Positions 15,190-23,145 are shown, counted from the first letter of the stretch. The stretch: DNA of 34,852 bases from JAFTYO01 sp045613125 (GCA_045613125.1 JAZLAM010000010.1:1-34852), one strand, 5' to 3'. A program made the numbers and translations. Notes: generated from the letters alone by a model not told the origin.

Positions 15190-15936
15190 ATGGATACTCC
15201 AAATAACAATTCGCAAAACTCTATTTCTAATAACCTAGATATAAATAATCGTCCACGTTTACGTAAGGTGAAACGTCCTAAACACCATAATGGTCCTATT
15301 TCAGGAAACAATAATATACCAACACCTGCTGGACCCAAAAATATTCCGAATAATATCGCTGGTAAGCCAAACTTTGATATTGGCTCTAAACCAACAGCTT
15401 TATCATCTGATGATTTAATCAAAATATCAAAACAACAATCTGGAACAGGTTTGGTAAAAACTGATAATACAGCAATGTACAATCAGGATTATAATAAATT
15501 TGCTTCATATAATTTAAATGATCCGCTTGCTGATGATGATACTTTCACATATCAGGGGAATAATGAAATGTTTGTCGCCTCTGATAACAAAAAGCTTATC
15601 GCAATTGCCTGTATATGCATTTTGATAGGGCTTGTATTAGGCAATTTTATGTTTTCAAACAAAAAAGTTGTTCGAGATGGTTTGCAAGGTGTTGTGACCA
15701 ATCCAGAAGTACCTAAGGGAAGAAGTCGTTGTGGAATTGCAGAAAAAACCCAAGGATGCGTATTATATATTATGAATCCTCAACGAAATGAATTAAATGG
15801 CAGGGATTTTTATGATTTAGCAGCCCAACTTACCGGAAGGCAACGTTTTGTAATTGAAACCGGAAATATGCGTTATTCAACAATTAAAATAAAACCTGGT
15901 AATATTGCACAGTTAAATATACCACCCTTACAATAA
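15190..15936 (+). CDS. Bitopic membrane protein with a C-terminal periplasmic domain
   Basis: This encodes 248 residues. The first 130 are polar, Asn- and Pro-rich and disordered-looking, with a basic patch (RPRLRKVKRPKHH). One TM helix spans about 135-155. The C-terminal 90 residues form a compact domain with two cysteines (RCGIAEKTQGCVLYIMNP) and the stretch RQRFVIETGNMRYSTIKIKPG. Topology is predicted cytosolic N-terminus and periplasmic C-terminus, as for pilus or secretion assembly linkers such as PilP/GspC types, though no homology to these is visible. AGAGGAT upstream sets the start. A terminator follows, so it is the last gene of its operon. Confidence 0.7.
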   Translation: MDTPNNNSQNSISNNLDINNRPRLRKVKRPKHHNGPISGNNNIPTPAGPKNIPNNIAGKPNFDIGSKPTALSSDDLIKISKQQSGTGLVKTDNTAMYNQDYNKFASYNLNDPLADDDTFTYQGNNEMFVASDNKKLIAIACICILIGLVLGNFMFSNKKVVRDGLQGVVTNPEVPKGRSRCGIAEKTQGCVLYIMNPQRNELNGRDFYDLAAQLTGRQRFVIETGNMRYSTIKIKPGNIAQLNIPPLQ

Positions 15937-15947
15937 TATATAGATAT

Positions 15948-15976
15948 CCCCCGAGTAAACTCGGGGGTTTATTTTT
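15948..15976 (+). terminator. Rho-independent terminator
   Basis: CCCCCGAG pairs with CTCGGGGG around a four-base loop, followed by TTTATTTTT. It ends the 12033-15936 block. Confidence 0.9.
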
Positions 15977-16136
15977 ACATTCATCCCCCACATAAAAATG
16001 GGAGATTTATTCTAAAAATAAATTATAATATTAACGATCACTTAAGGATTTTTTAGGCACATAATTGGTTTAGTGATGACTTTAGAAGTGCCATACAACT
16101 AAGTTGCTATATATTTAACTTCATCAATAAATTGGT

Positions 16137-16152
16137 ATACTATATATAGTAT
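16137..16152. repeat. 16-bp perfect palindrome between convergent genes
   Basis: ATACTATATATAGTAT is its own reverse complement and sits eight bases from the end of qseC. No T-run follows on either strand. The rest of 15977-16159 contains no gene I can see. Confidence 0.6.
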
Positions 16153-16159
16153 TATATTT

Positions 16160-17509
16160 TTAATCTTTTACTATAACAACTTCAAAACCATCGTCTATGT
16201 TAGAAAATTTCAACTTACATCCATAATATTTAGTTATTAATTTAACAATAGAAAGGCCTAGACCGCTTCCCTTCTCATTATGTCCGCTGGGGCGATAAAA
16301 ACGTTGTCCCAAATTAGCTATATGTTCATCTTTTACATTAATTCCACTATTGAAAACCCTTAAATACTCCAAAGTGGTTTCGATTTTTATTATTGCATTT
16401 TCAGGACTATATTTTACAGCATTTTCAACTAAGTTTTTAACTACTATACTAATCAATGTCAGATTTGCTTTTTCTATCGGTCCTCTGTCTGTCATTTTTT
16501 TCATTTCAAAAGAAATATTTTTTTGTTGAGCTATAATTTTATGTTCATCACATACTGAACTTACAAGTTTTTTCCAATCAATTAACTCTTGTTCATATGT
16601 ATCAACCACTAATGAATTTTCAAGTTTTGATAAAAGTAACAATTGTTCTACCAAATGAGAAGCTCTTACAAGACCTTGTTCCAAATTATTAACGGCTTTA
16701 TCCCTATTTTTCTTATTATCAATTTCCATTTGTAACACTTCTAATTGAACACTTAAAGCTGTAAGAGGTGTCCTTAATTCATGCGCTGCGTCAGCTACAA
16801 AACGACGTTCCTGTTGCAGGAGTAACTCAAGTTTTTTTAACAGTTCATTAATTGCATCAACTAATGGTAACACTTCCCTCGGAAAACCATTTACCGAAAC
16901 CTCTGATAAATCATCAATATTTCGCTGTTTAATAAGCTTAGCTGCATGTTTTAATGGCTTAAATTCTCGTTCAACAATCAACAGCATAAAAATAAGCAAT
17001 ATTCCAAAACCAATAAGCCAAGGCAACATAAACTCTTCAATCAAATCCCAAGCAACATCACTTCTATATTCAAGCTCTTGTCCTATAGCAACTATAAAAT
17101 TTTTATCAGCAGATTTAACTCTTATAATTCGCCAAGGTTCACCATCAACATTCTCATTCAAAAATGCTCCTGTCACAGATTGAAAAACAAAATCTTTTCC
17201 GTTTTCATTGTCATGAAAAACCATATTGCCGTTTAAATCGAACACAGCAAAACCGATTGCTTCATCGTCTTCATCTGAGTGTTTAATATTTTGTAATTCA
17301 AAATTGGTATATTTTTGAATCTCATTATTAATATGTGTCCAATCTGCCGAAGCTAAATTACGAGCTAAAGCCATTTGGTATGTATCAAAAAATTCATCAA
17401 TTGTTTCTTTTGCTTCAAACCAAGAAACAATACCACAACAAACACCCATAAAAACAAAAAAAACGCTAAACACTGACATTAAGCGCATTTTTAAGCTAAA
17501 GTTTGTCAT
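16160..17509 (-). CDS. qseC: Sensor histidine kinase, QseC/PmrB-like
   Basis: This encodes 449 residues. TM1 (about 11-30) and TM2 (163-180) bracket a periplasmic sensor domain of about 130 residues. Then comes a HAMP-like region, the DHp domain with His243 in the H-box (FVADAAHELRTPLTALS), the N-box (NLVENAVKYSP) and the G-box (GSGLGLSIVK). It phosphorylates the adjacent response regulator. Four bases overlap with the end of qseB show translational coupling. The gene order ygiW-qseB-qseC supports the Qse name over other OmpR-family pairs. The ligand is not predictable here, since the sensor domain is the variable part. Confidence 0.8.
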   Translation of the reverse strand: MTNFSLKMRLMSVFSVFFVFMGVCCGIVSWFEAKETIDEFFDTYQMALARNLASADWTHINNEIQKYTNFELQNIKHSDEDDEAIGFAVFDLNGNMVFHDNENGKDFVFQSVTGAFLNENVDGEPWRIIRVKSADKNFIVAIGQELEYRSDVAWDLIEEFMLPWLIGFGILLIFMLLIVEREFKPLKHAAKLIKQRNIDDLSEVSVNGFPREVLPLVDAINELLKKLELLLQQERRFVADAAHELRTPLTALSVQLEVLQMEIDNKKNRDKAVNNLEQGLVRASHLVEQLLLLSKLENSLVVDTYEQELIDWKKLVSSVCDEHKIIAQQKNISFEMKKMTDRGPIEKANLTLISIVVKNLVENAVKYSPENAIIKIETTLEYLRVFNSGINVKDEHIANLGQRFYRPSGHNEKGSGLGLSIVKLITKYYGCKLKFSNIDDGFEVVIVKD

Positions 17510-18165
17510 TTATCCTCCAATACATACCCTATTTTATTAACAGTTCGTACGATATCTTTACCTAATTTTTTTCGTAAATGATGTATATGAACCTCAACAG
17601 CATTACTTGAGACATCTTCATCCCAAGAATATAGTTTTTCTTCAATTGTAGATTTAGATAGGACGCGATTCTTATTTAATAACAACAGTTCTAAAAGAGC
17701 AATTTCACGAGGTGTCAAATCTACAAATATATTATTTTTATAAACTTTTCTAATATCAACATTAAATACTATATCGCAATATTTAATTTCAGATACCGCG
17801 TAACCGCCATTACGACGCAAGAGAGCATTTATACGAGCAACAACTTCTTTTAAAGAAAAAGGCTTTCCGAGATAATCATCAGCTCCTTTATTTAAGCCCA
17901 AAATTCGGCTATCAACGTCACCTTGCGCAGTCAGAATCAATATAGGTTCTTTACGACCTTGGTCTCGCCAATATTTTAAAATTGTTAATCCGTCAATTTC
18001 TGGCAAACCTAAATCAAGAATCACTGCGGCGTAAGGCGCTGTGAAAAGCGCCTCTTGCCCATCTGCTCCGTTATCAAACCAGTCAACAGTAAAACCATTT
18101 TTTTCAAGGCCGATTTTAATACCGTCGCCAATTAAATTGTCATCTTCTACAAGTAGTATTCTCAT
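17506..18165 (-). CDS. qseB: Response regulator, QseB/PmrA-like (OmpR family)
   Basis: This encodes 219 residues, the standard length. The receiver domain has the acidic pocket E7-D8-D9, phospho-acceptor Asp51 (VILDLGLPEIDG) and the conserved lysine in LGKPF. The C-terminal winged helix ends with HHLRKKLG and TVNKIGYVLE. The start lies one base from the ygiW stop. PmrA/QseB-type regulators bind two direct CTTAAG-like half-sites one helical turn apart. Just such a site lies upstream of ygiW, so the operon is probably autoregulated. Confidence 0.85.
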   Translation of the reverse strand: MRILLVEDDNLIGDGIKIGLEKNGFTVDWFDNGADGQEALFTAPYAAVILDLGLPEIDGLTILKYWRDQGRKEPILILTAQGDVDSRILGLNKGADDYLGKPFSLKEVVARINALLRRNGGYAVSEIKYCDIVFNVDIRKVYKNNIFVDLTPREIALLELLLLNKNRVLSKSTIEEKLYSWDEDVSSNAVEVHIHHLRKKLGKDIVRTVNKIGYVLEDK

Positions 18166-18166
18166 C

Positions 18167-18541
18167 TTACTTTTTTAGCTCAATTACATCTACTTCAATT
18201 TCTGTTTTAAACATATCTTTTTCTACCTCACCTTTAATAACTACAATATTTTGAGGTGTAACAGTTATACCATGCCAATCATCATTGTCTATTTCTACAT
18301 TAATAGAACCTGTTGCATCGCTAAAAACATATCTTTCTTTACCCAAACTTTTTTCAATTTTACCCTCTAAAATAACCGCTGCATCATCACCTAACTTTAA
18401 TGCTTCGGCAACCGTACTTACAGCAATACCAGGACCTTGAAAGCCTCCCTTATTTTGAGTTTGATCCTTAAATCCTGCCATTGCAGAAGATGATAAAGCT
18501 AAAGATATAACTATTGCAGATACTGATAAAATTTTATTCAT
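18167..18541 (-). CDS. ygiW: Periplasmic BOF (OB-fold) protein, YgiW family
   Basis: This encodes 124 residues with a signal peptide ending AMA (about residue 22). The mature domain matches the YgiW/YdeI bacterial OB-fold family: FQGPG near the start, VAEALKLGDDAAVILEGKIEKSLGKERYVFSDATGSINVEID, then the TVTPQNIVVIKGEVEKD stretch. Family members are stress-related periplasmic proteins, and ygiW is known to sit next to qseBC. GGAG is well placed upstream. Confidence 0.85.
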   Translation of the reverse strand: MNKILSVSAIVISLALSSSAMAGFKDQTQNKGGFQGPGIAVSTVAEALKLGDDAAVILEGKIEKSLGKERYVFSDATGSINVEIDNDDWHGITVTPQNIVVIKGEVEKDMFKTEIEVDVIELKK

Positions 18542-18595
18542 GTTTTTTCTCCTAAGAATCTTTATTGTTTACGTTCCTCACTTCAACAGCATAAA

Positions 18596-18613
18596 CTTAA
18601 GGAACGCTTAAGG
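18596..18613. promoter_or_regulatory. QseB/PmrA-type direct-repeat box
   Basis: CTTAAGG (18596-18602) is repeated perfectly at 18607-18613, with a four-base spacer and hence an 11-base period. This is the arrangement bound by PmrA/QseB-type response regulators as head-to-tail dimers. It lies 55 bases ahead of ygiW. Confidence 0.75.
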
Positions 18614-18658
18614 ATTTTTTTTATTTTAATATTATTTTTAATTTTTGCAACTTTTTTA

Positions 18659-18687
18659 TTGACAACTACTTTTATTAAGGTTATTAA
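18659..18687 (+). promoter_or_regulatory. Promoter of tRNA-Met
   Basis: TTGACA (18659-18664), a 17-base spacer and TATTAA (18682-18687) lie 16 bases ahead of the tRNA. Confidence 0.7.
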
Positions 18688-18703
18688 GTAACACGAACTT
18701 AAT

Positions 18704-18780
18704 GGCGGGGTAGCTCAGTTGGTTAGAGCAGAGGAATCATAATCCTTGTGTCGGGGGTTCGAATCCCTCCCTCGCTACCA
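18704..18780 (+). tRNA. tRNA-Met (CAU anticodon), elongator type
   Basis: This is 77 bases including an encoded CCA. The acceptor stem GGCGGGG pairs with CCTCGCT (one G-U at the first pair). The D-arm is GCTC/GAGC, and the anticodon arm GAGGA-ATCATAA-TCCTT places CAT at 34-36. The T-arm is GGGGG-TTCGAAT-CCCTC (with G-U). The body matches alphaproteobacterial elongator tRNA-Met. A lysidine-modified tRNA-Ile2 also has CAU, but I consider it less likely. Confidence 0.93.
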
Positions 18781-18785
18781 TTAAA

Positions 18786-18814
18786 AGACTCGGGATAAAC
18801 CGAGTCTGTTTTTG
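18786..18814 (+). terminator. Terminator of tRNA-Met, probably bidirectional
   Basis: AGACTCGG (18786-18793) pairs with CCGAGTCT (18800-18807), followed by a T-run. On the minus strand the same stem is followed by TTTT, so it can also end the tail-fibre transcript. Confidence 0.85.
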
Positions 18815-18840
18815 TATAAAAAACATAAAAGTTGACACCT

Positions 18841-20478
18841 TTATTTTGCTACCCACTTTCCATTTTTATAATCATACGCTTGATGAGTTTCTATGGTAGT
18901 TTTACCTAAAAATCTTGCATTAGGATAATTTTCATCTGGTGTTAAAACTATACTTTTATTGCCATTGACAACAAAACAATTTAATGTTGTTTGCTCTCCT
19001 GTATCATTATAATTATAGGTACAACCTGTTAAACTTTCTTTATCTATTTTTGTTCCATGCCAAACAATTTCATCATCAACTTTAAAATGGCTATTTTTAA
19101 AATCAATAACCCCGTCCCAATCAGAAGATGTTGTGCAATACTTTGAGCCAAAATATAAATCAAAAGAAAAAGTTGTATTATCAGACGATGAATTGAAAAA
19201 ATAATTTCCAAGTTGTTTAGCATAAATGCTAGTCCAACTATTACCATCTGTTGAATAACTCCACTTCAACTCAGTTGTTGTAGGATTATACTGTATTTTT
19301 ACCCAATACCAAGTGTTGGTTGATACTGTTTTATAACCATAAGTTTCTGAACCGTTTAGGCTAACCACACCCCAAAAACGCCCACTCCCTGTCCTAATAT
19401 AAAAGCCATTATCTATTGTTTGTATAAAATGGCAATCATTTGTCGTATTTGACGGAGTTTTCACTCTCCACACACCTTCAAATGATTTGTCTTTATATAC
19501 GGTTATTAACGTTGGAGATCTTGTCATATCCGGCACATAAGAGGTCATTATGCCATCAGATTGTATTCCTCCATCCAAAACATTTGCTGTTTCTTCCGGA
19601 ATCTCAGTAATTACAGGTGCCCACCATAGCTCATCGTTAATTTTGATATATGTTTCTGATAGGTCTATTGAACCTAAAAAAGGTTCTCTTAATGATTCTC
19701 CTGAATATACACCCAAATATGAATAGCTTAAAGATGAATATATTGGTGAGGAACTCTTATGAAAAGCATCTTCAATATAATCTATATTATCAAAAGAATA
19801 TTTTAGTGAGTATTTTGAACCATCAAATGAAAGGATTACATAATAGGTTGTGTTTGGTAAAAAAGTATGGCTACCTACCAAATCAAATAACCAAGAAGTA
19901 CCATCTGATGAACCAAAAAAGTTAAAATTACCTTGATATAAACTAAAGCATAAACCAAAACGATTAGATTCACCTGCTCCCTTACAAGAATGAAAAATTC
20001 TTTGTTTACTAGATAAATCATTACCTGTTGTAAACTTTAATTTAATCTCCCAAGTATTATCTTTAGGATTAAATGGTTTTTCCAAACGTATATAATCATT
20101 TGTACTAAAACCACTAACATTTCCTTCTTTAATTGTTATATTTCCTTCAATATCAACATTATATTTATGTGCACATTTAACAATATTATCGTAATTATAT
20201 CCAACTGGCATCAAACAATATCTTAATTTATCTAAACAATTCCTATATTCCCATTTCCAAGGCAAAATTGTATTTTCAAAATCTAGAATATCCGCATTTT
20301 CTATGCCACGTATCTGTTTCATCTTTAAACCATCATAGTCTATCAAAGCCGGTAATTTAAGTATAGTACCATTTTTAACACTATCAAAATTTTGGACATG
20401 ATCATAGTAACCCACACCTCGAGCCTTTAATAAATATGCCAGCCCCTTATTAACTTTAAATGTTTTAGTTGTTTCCAT
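18841..20478 (-). CDS. Phage-tail-fibre-like protein with two concanavalin-A/LamG-like domains
   Basis: This encodes 545 residues with no signal peptide or TM. The N-terminal 90 residues look like an attachment module (FKVNKGLAYLLKARGVGYYDHV). Two jelly-roll domains then follow at about 115-275 and 325-470, each with the pattern of a beta-strand, IYxxSSDG.SW and a 'tYYVILSFDGSKYSLKYSFD' or 'tWYWVKIQYNPTTTELKWSYSTDG' strand pair. Such domains bind carbohydrates in phage fibres and adhesins. The C-terminus (ARFLGKTTIETHQAYDYKNGKWVAK) is fibre-like. It starts four bases after the upstream gene, with GGAG overlapping that gene's end. No capsid, tail-tube or integrase genes lie nearby. Confidence 0.65.
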   Translation of the reverse strand: METTKTFKVNKGLAYLLKARGVGYYDHVQNFDSVKNGTILKLPALIDYDGLKMKQIRGIENADILDFENTILPWKWEYRNCLDKLRYCLMPVGYNYDNIVKCAHKYNVDIEGNITIKEGNVSGFSTNDYIRLEKPFNPKDNTWEIKLKFTTGNDLSSKQRIFHSCKGAGESNRFGLCFSLYQGNFNFFGSSDGTSWLFDLVGSHTFLPNTTYYVILSFDGSKYSLKYSFDNIDYIEDAFHKSSSPIYSSLSYSYLGVYSGESLREPFLGSIDLSETYIKINDELWWAPVITEIPEETANVLDGGIQSDGIMTSYVPDMTRSPTLITVYKDKSFEGVWRVKTPSNTTNDCHFIQTIDNGFYIRTGSGRFWGVVSLNGSETYGYKTVSTNTWYWVKIQYNPTTTELKWSYSTDGNSWTSIYAKQLGNYFFNSSSDNTTFSFDLYFGSKYCTTSSDWDGVIDFKNSHFKVDDEIVWHGTKIDKESLTGCTYNYNDTGEQTTLNCFVVNGNKSIVLTPDENYPNARFLGKTTIETHQAYDYKNGKWVAK

Positions 20479-20482
20479 AATA

Positions 20483-21715
20483 TCACTCCATTGTTAACTC
20501 TATATTATCATTTCCAACGCTTACTTCAACATTCACCATTTCAGGTAAAATGGTGGTAACTGTCATAGCTTCCCCGATCTCTGCCGATGTCACGGCTTTT
20601 CCTGTTAAAGTATTTTTATTAATATGATGCGATTTATATGAAACAGTGCTATATCCTGATACTGTTTCTAAATTAATAATTCTAGAACGGGTTGTGTTAT
20701 TCCCTCCTATACAACATCGTGATAAATCATCCGATACTGTGATATAACTAACAAAATTATAATCTTCGGGAAATACTACCGGTAACTTTTCAAAACCATT
20801 TTCAGCACTATATTTGACAATCGCATATTCATAAATATAATTTCCGCTTGTTTCCAAACTTGCAAGTGTCAACACTTCTGTATAAGGATTAAAAGTTATG
20901 GCACAATTTAGACTGTAAAACAGTTGCAAATCCTCAGGCATTTCAGTTTGGGCTAAAAGCTTTGCACTATTACCGTTTATTTCTATAATCCTTAATTTGT
21001 TAGCACTTTTTCCTATAATATACTTCCCATCTAATGTACAAGCGATAAGCATAAAAGAAGATGTCGTATTTTGCACTTTAAAACGTATATATGTAAGAGC
21101 ATCATTTTCTTCATCAATAAGGAAGCGTGTCATAGTTCCGTTTTGTATGGTATAAAAACAATGTGTACCATCAGGTAAATAACCTAAAGTTGCATAATCA
21201 TTGGGAGCGTCAAGGATGCTTAAATCACTGTTATATGTTTTTACACTTACTCCTGTAGTTAAATCAAGAATACTTATAGCAAATTTACTATCATTACTAA
21301 TCGCTATATACTTATCACCTACAAAATATCTGCTACTTATACTATATCGTGCATTGGCATCGCATCTAACAGCATAATTATTAGAATATCCCATAATAAA
21401 TATAGAACCTTCAGCCCCATATTTGATATATTGTGAATTAGCATTATTATCAGTAGTTGTTCCCGTTTGTGTAGCTGAATCAGAATCTAAAGAATACATA
21501 ATATTATCAGCCCACCCCCAAGTCCCTACTCTATCTATATAACCGCCGTAAGAAGTTGGAGTACTTTTACCTATGTAAAAATTTGTTCCACCGATTTGCA
21601 CATCTTTATTTATCCAAACTTTGTCTCCCTGAAAAATTGGCTCTCTTGTTTTATTAATTGCCGTTAGCGTATCTCCCGATACGCCACCTGCACAAGAATT
21701 TGTTTTTCCTAACAT
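20483..21715 (-). CDS. Phage-like structural or fibre protein with a beta-propeller-like body
   Basis: This encodes 410 residues with no signal peptide or TM. It opens MLGKTNSCAGG followed by an I.QGDKVWIN strand, as in baseplate or fibre proteins. The body consists of repeated four-strand blocks of the type 'YIAISNDSKFAISILDLTTG', 'YATLGYLPDGTHCFYTI' and 'YIIGKSANKLRIIEING', suggesting a beta-propeller. The C-terminus (LTGKAVTSAEIGEAMTVTTILPE, 370 onward) resembles the short oligomerisation or tip segments of phage fibres. AAAGGA seven bases upstream is the ribosome binding site. It forms a two-gene operon with the LamG-like protein. Confidence 0.6.
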   Translation of the reverse strand: MLGKTNSCAGGVSGDTLTAINKTREPIFQGDKVWINKDVQIGGTNFYIGKSTPTSYGGYIDRVGTWGWADNIMYSLDSDSATQTGTTTDNNANSQYIKYGAEGSIFIMGYSNNYAVRCDANARYSISSRYFVGDKYIAISNDSKFAISILDLTTGVSVKTYNSDLSILDAPNDYATLGYLPDGTHCFYTIQNGTMTRFLIDEENDALTYIRFKVQNTTSSFMLIACTLDGKYIIGKSANKLRIIEINGNSAKLLAQTEMPEDLQLFYSLNCAITFNPYTEVLTLASLETSGNYIYEYAIVKYSAENGFEKLPVVFPEDYNFVSYITVSDDLSRCCIGGNNTTRSRIINLETVSGYSTVSYKSHHINKNTLTGKAVTSAEIGEAMTVTTILPEMVNVEVSVGNDNIELTME

Positions 21716-21748
21716 ATTTTTCCTTTCAAAATTTTAAATTAACAAAAA

Positions 21749-21779
21749 TGTCGGAAAAGCATTAAATCTTTTACCGACA
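21749..21779 (-). terminator. Terminator-like hairpin in the leader of the tail-fibre operon
   Basis: TGTCGG plus AAAAG (21749-21759) pairs with CTTTT and CCGACA (21768-21779, one bulged A). On the minus strand the stem is followed by TTTTTG, 30 bases before the start codon of the 20483-21715 gene. It could attenuate that operon. Confidence 0.55.
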
Positions 21780-21810
21780 ATTAAACCAATATCATATGAA
21801 AAATATCAAA

Positions 21811-21847
21811 TGATAAAAAAACGTTGTAAAAAGCATTACAACGTTTT
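21811..21847 (-). terminator. Terminator downstream of the DedA gene
   Basis: A perfect 12-bp inverted repeat, AAAACGTTGTAA (21818-21829) with TTACAACGTTTT (21836-21847), has a six-base loop. On the minus strand it runs into seven T. It lies about 115 bases after the DedA stop. Confidence 0.75.
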
Positions 21848-21914
21848 AAACAATAAAATTAACCATTTTAACTTTTTAATTATCTCTTTTTTTAAAAAAT
21901 GTCCAATATTATTT

Positions 21915-21954
21915 TGTCCTATTTTGTATCATAATGTCCTATTTTGTTTCATAA
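21915..21954. repeat. Two 20-bp direct repeats next to the DedA stop
   Basis: TGTCCTATTTTGTATCATAA (21915-21934) is followed directly by a copy differing at one base (21935-21954). Partial copies begin at 21900 (TGTCCAATATTATTT) and 21957 (TGTCAAC). The function is unknown. On the minus strand this is upstream of the tail-fibre operon, so an iterated operator is possible. Confidence 0.75.
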
Positions 21955-21962
21955 AATGTCAA

Positions 21963-22556
21963 CTAAATATATTTCAACAAATAGAAACCACCAATCAAAA
22001 GCACCAAAAATAACACAGAAAGCCAACCTAAATTTTTCTCGATAAAATCTTTCATAGGATCTCCATATTTTTTCAAAATCCAAGCAACAAAATAAAACCT
22101 GATACCACGGGCCAATACAGATGCAATGGTAAACACTAACAAATCCAGCCCCACAGCTCCACTTGCTATGGTTATAATTTTATATGGGAATGGGGTAATT
22201 CCGGCACCAAAAACAATCCAAGCTCCATATTCATGATAATACCCCTCAAATTCCTTAAACTTAGCCATTGCATCATACATATTTATTATCGGTTCAGCTA
22301 TCAAATCAAAAAAAACCGCACCAATTAAATATCCAAAATATCCTCCTATCACACTTGCCAATGTTGCCAAACCTGCAATTTTATATGCATTTTTAGGTAT
22401 TGCCAAAACCATCGGTATAATCATAACATCAGGAGGTATGGGGAAAAAAGAACTTTCAGCAAATGCAACCAAAAACAAAAAAAACATTGCGTTTTTACTG
22501 GCTGATAATTTCAACATATAATCATAAATATTATGAATAATCTTACTAAAAGACAT
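21963..22556 (-). CDS. DedA/YqaA-family membrane protein
   Basis: This encodes 197 residues. It has the DedA hallmarks: a re-entrant acidic segment (FAESSFFPIPPDVMIIP, about 32-48), the G-rich GGYFGYLIGAVF, and the proline loop AGITPFPYKI with a following R in the LARGIRFYFVAWILKKYG region. A TM ends the protein. DedA proteins are inner-membrane transporters linked to polyprenyl-phosphate or lipid flipping and to envelope homeostasis. The length and the FFPIPPDVM form fit the YqaA subgroup. Confidence 0.85.
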   Translation of the reverse strand: MSFSKIIHNIYDYMLKLSASKNAMFFLFLVAFAESSFFPIPPDVMIIPMVLAIPKNAYKIAGLATLASVIGGYFGYLIGAVFFDLIAEPIINMYDAMAKFKEFEGYYHEYGAWIVFGAGITPFPYKIITIASGAVGLDLLVFTIASVLARGIRFYFVAWILKKYGDPMKDFIEKNLGWLSVLFLVLLIGGFYLLKYI

Positions 22557-22599
22557 CTAAAATCCATTTCATAAAGTTAAGTTATCTTTTCATATAAAA

Positions 22600-22643
22600 A
22601 TAAAAACCTGCTGTCAAGTCCAAAACTCGAAACAACAGGTTTG
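22600..22643 (-). terminator. Terminator of the glycine-zipper lipoprotein gene
   Basis: On the minus strand AAACCTGTTGT pairs (one mismatch) with ACAGCAGGTTT, followed by TTTATTTTT, just after the lipoprotein stop. Confidence 0.65.
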
Positions 22644-22662
22644 ATAGCGAATATAATAAATA

Positions 22663-23109
22663 TTAATAACCAATCAAACGTGACGGATTACCAAATAAAA
22701 TCATACATTTTTGCCCTGGTGTTAATAAAACATCAGTTCCTTGTGTAAGGGTCATTACTTGTCCGTTATCCAATTTAACGACATATTCATACCCTCCTTG
22801 CGAAGATAACGCACCTTGAGTTGCATTTCCCGCTAAGCCACCTAAAACAGCGCCACCTATTGCTCCCAAATTATGCGCTGTTGAACCGCTACCTATCGAA
22901 TAACCGGCAACTCCTCCGGCTAATCCTCCGATAACTGTTCCCAATTGATTATCACTTTTCACACTAACCTGACGCACGCTTAATACAGAACACGGGGTTG
23001 CTGTATTAACCTTACCAACTGCCCCGGTACTATATTGATTAGAGTTTATATCAGCTTGACAACCAGTCAACAACGAAGCAACAACAAACAGACTTAAATA
23101 TTTACTCAT
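22663..23109 (-). CDS. Glycine-zipper outer-membrane lipoprotein (17-kDa antigen/SlyB-like)
   Basis: This encodes 148 residues with lipobox LLTGC (Cys17). After a short linker comes a C-x-V-x-S-V-R-Q-V strand, then a glycine-zipper 2TM region (about 57-100: GTVIGGLAGGVAGYSIG and GAIGGAVLGGLAGNATQG). A C-terminal beta domain follows, with the usual YEYVVKLDNGQVMTLTQ and LTPGQKCMIL. This layout is that of Rickettsia 17-kDa surface antigen and SlyB/Pcp lipoproteins, which are structural outer-membrane proteins. Confidence 0.85.
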   Translation of the reverse strand: MSKYLSLFVVASLLTGCQADINSNQYSTGAVGKVNTATPCSVLSVRQVSVKSDNQLGTVIGGLAGGVAGYSIGSGSTAHNLGAIGGAVLGGLAGNATQGALSSQGGYEYVVKLDNGQVMTLTQGTDVLLTPGQKCMILFGNPSRLIGY

Positions 23110-23145
23110 TAGATGATCTCCCTATAAATGTAGAAATTATTTAAT

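Noticed and set aside
16030..16110. A lone CTTAAGG followed by a T-run after qseC, first taken for a second response-regulator box
   Set aside because: Only one half-site matches at the required 11-base period, so it is not a convincing site.
18704..18780. tRNA-Met as an attachment site for an element carrying the fibre genes
   Set aside because: I found no second copy of the tRNA 3' end to the right of the fibre genes and no integrase.
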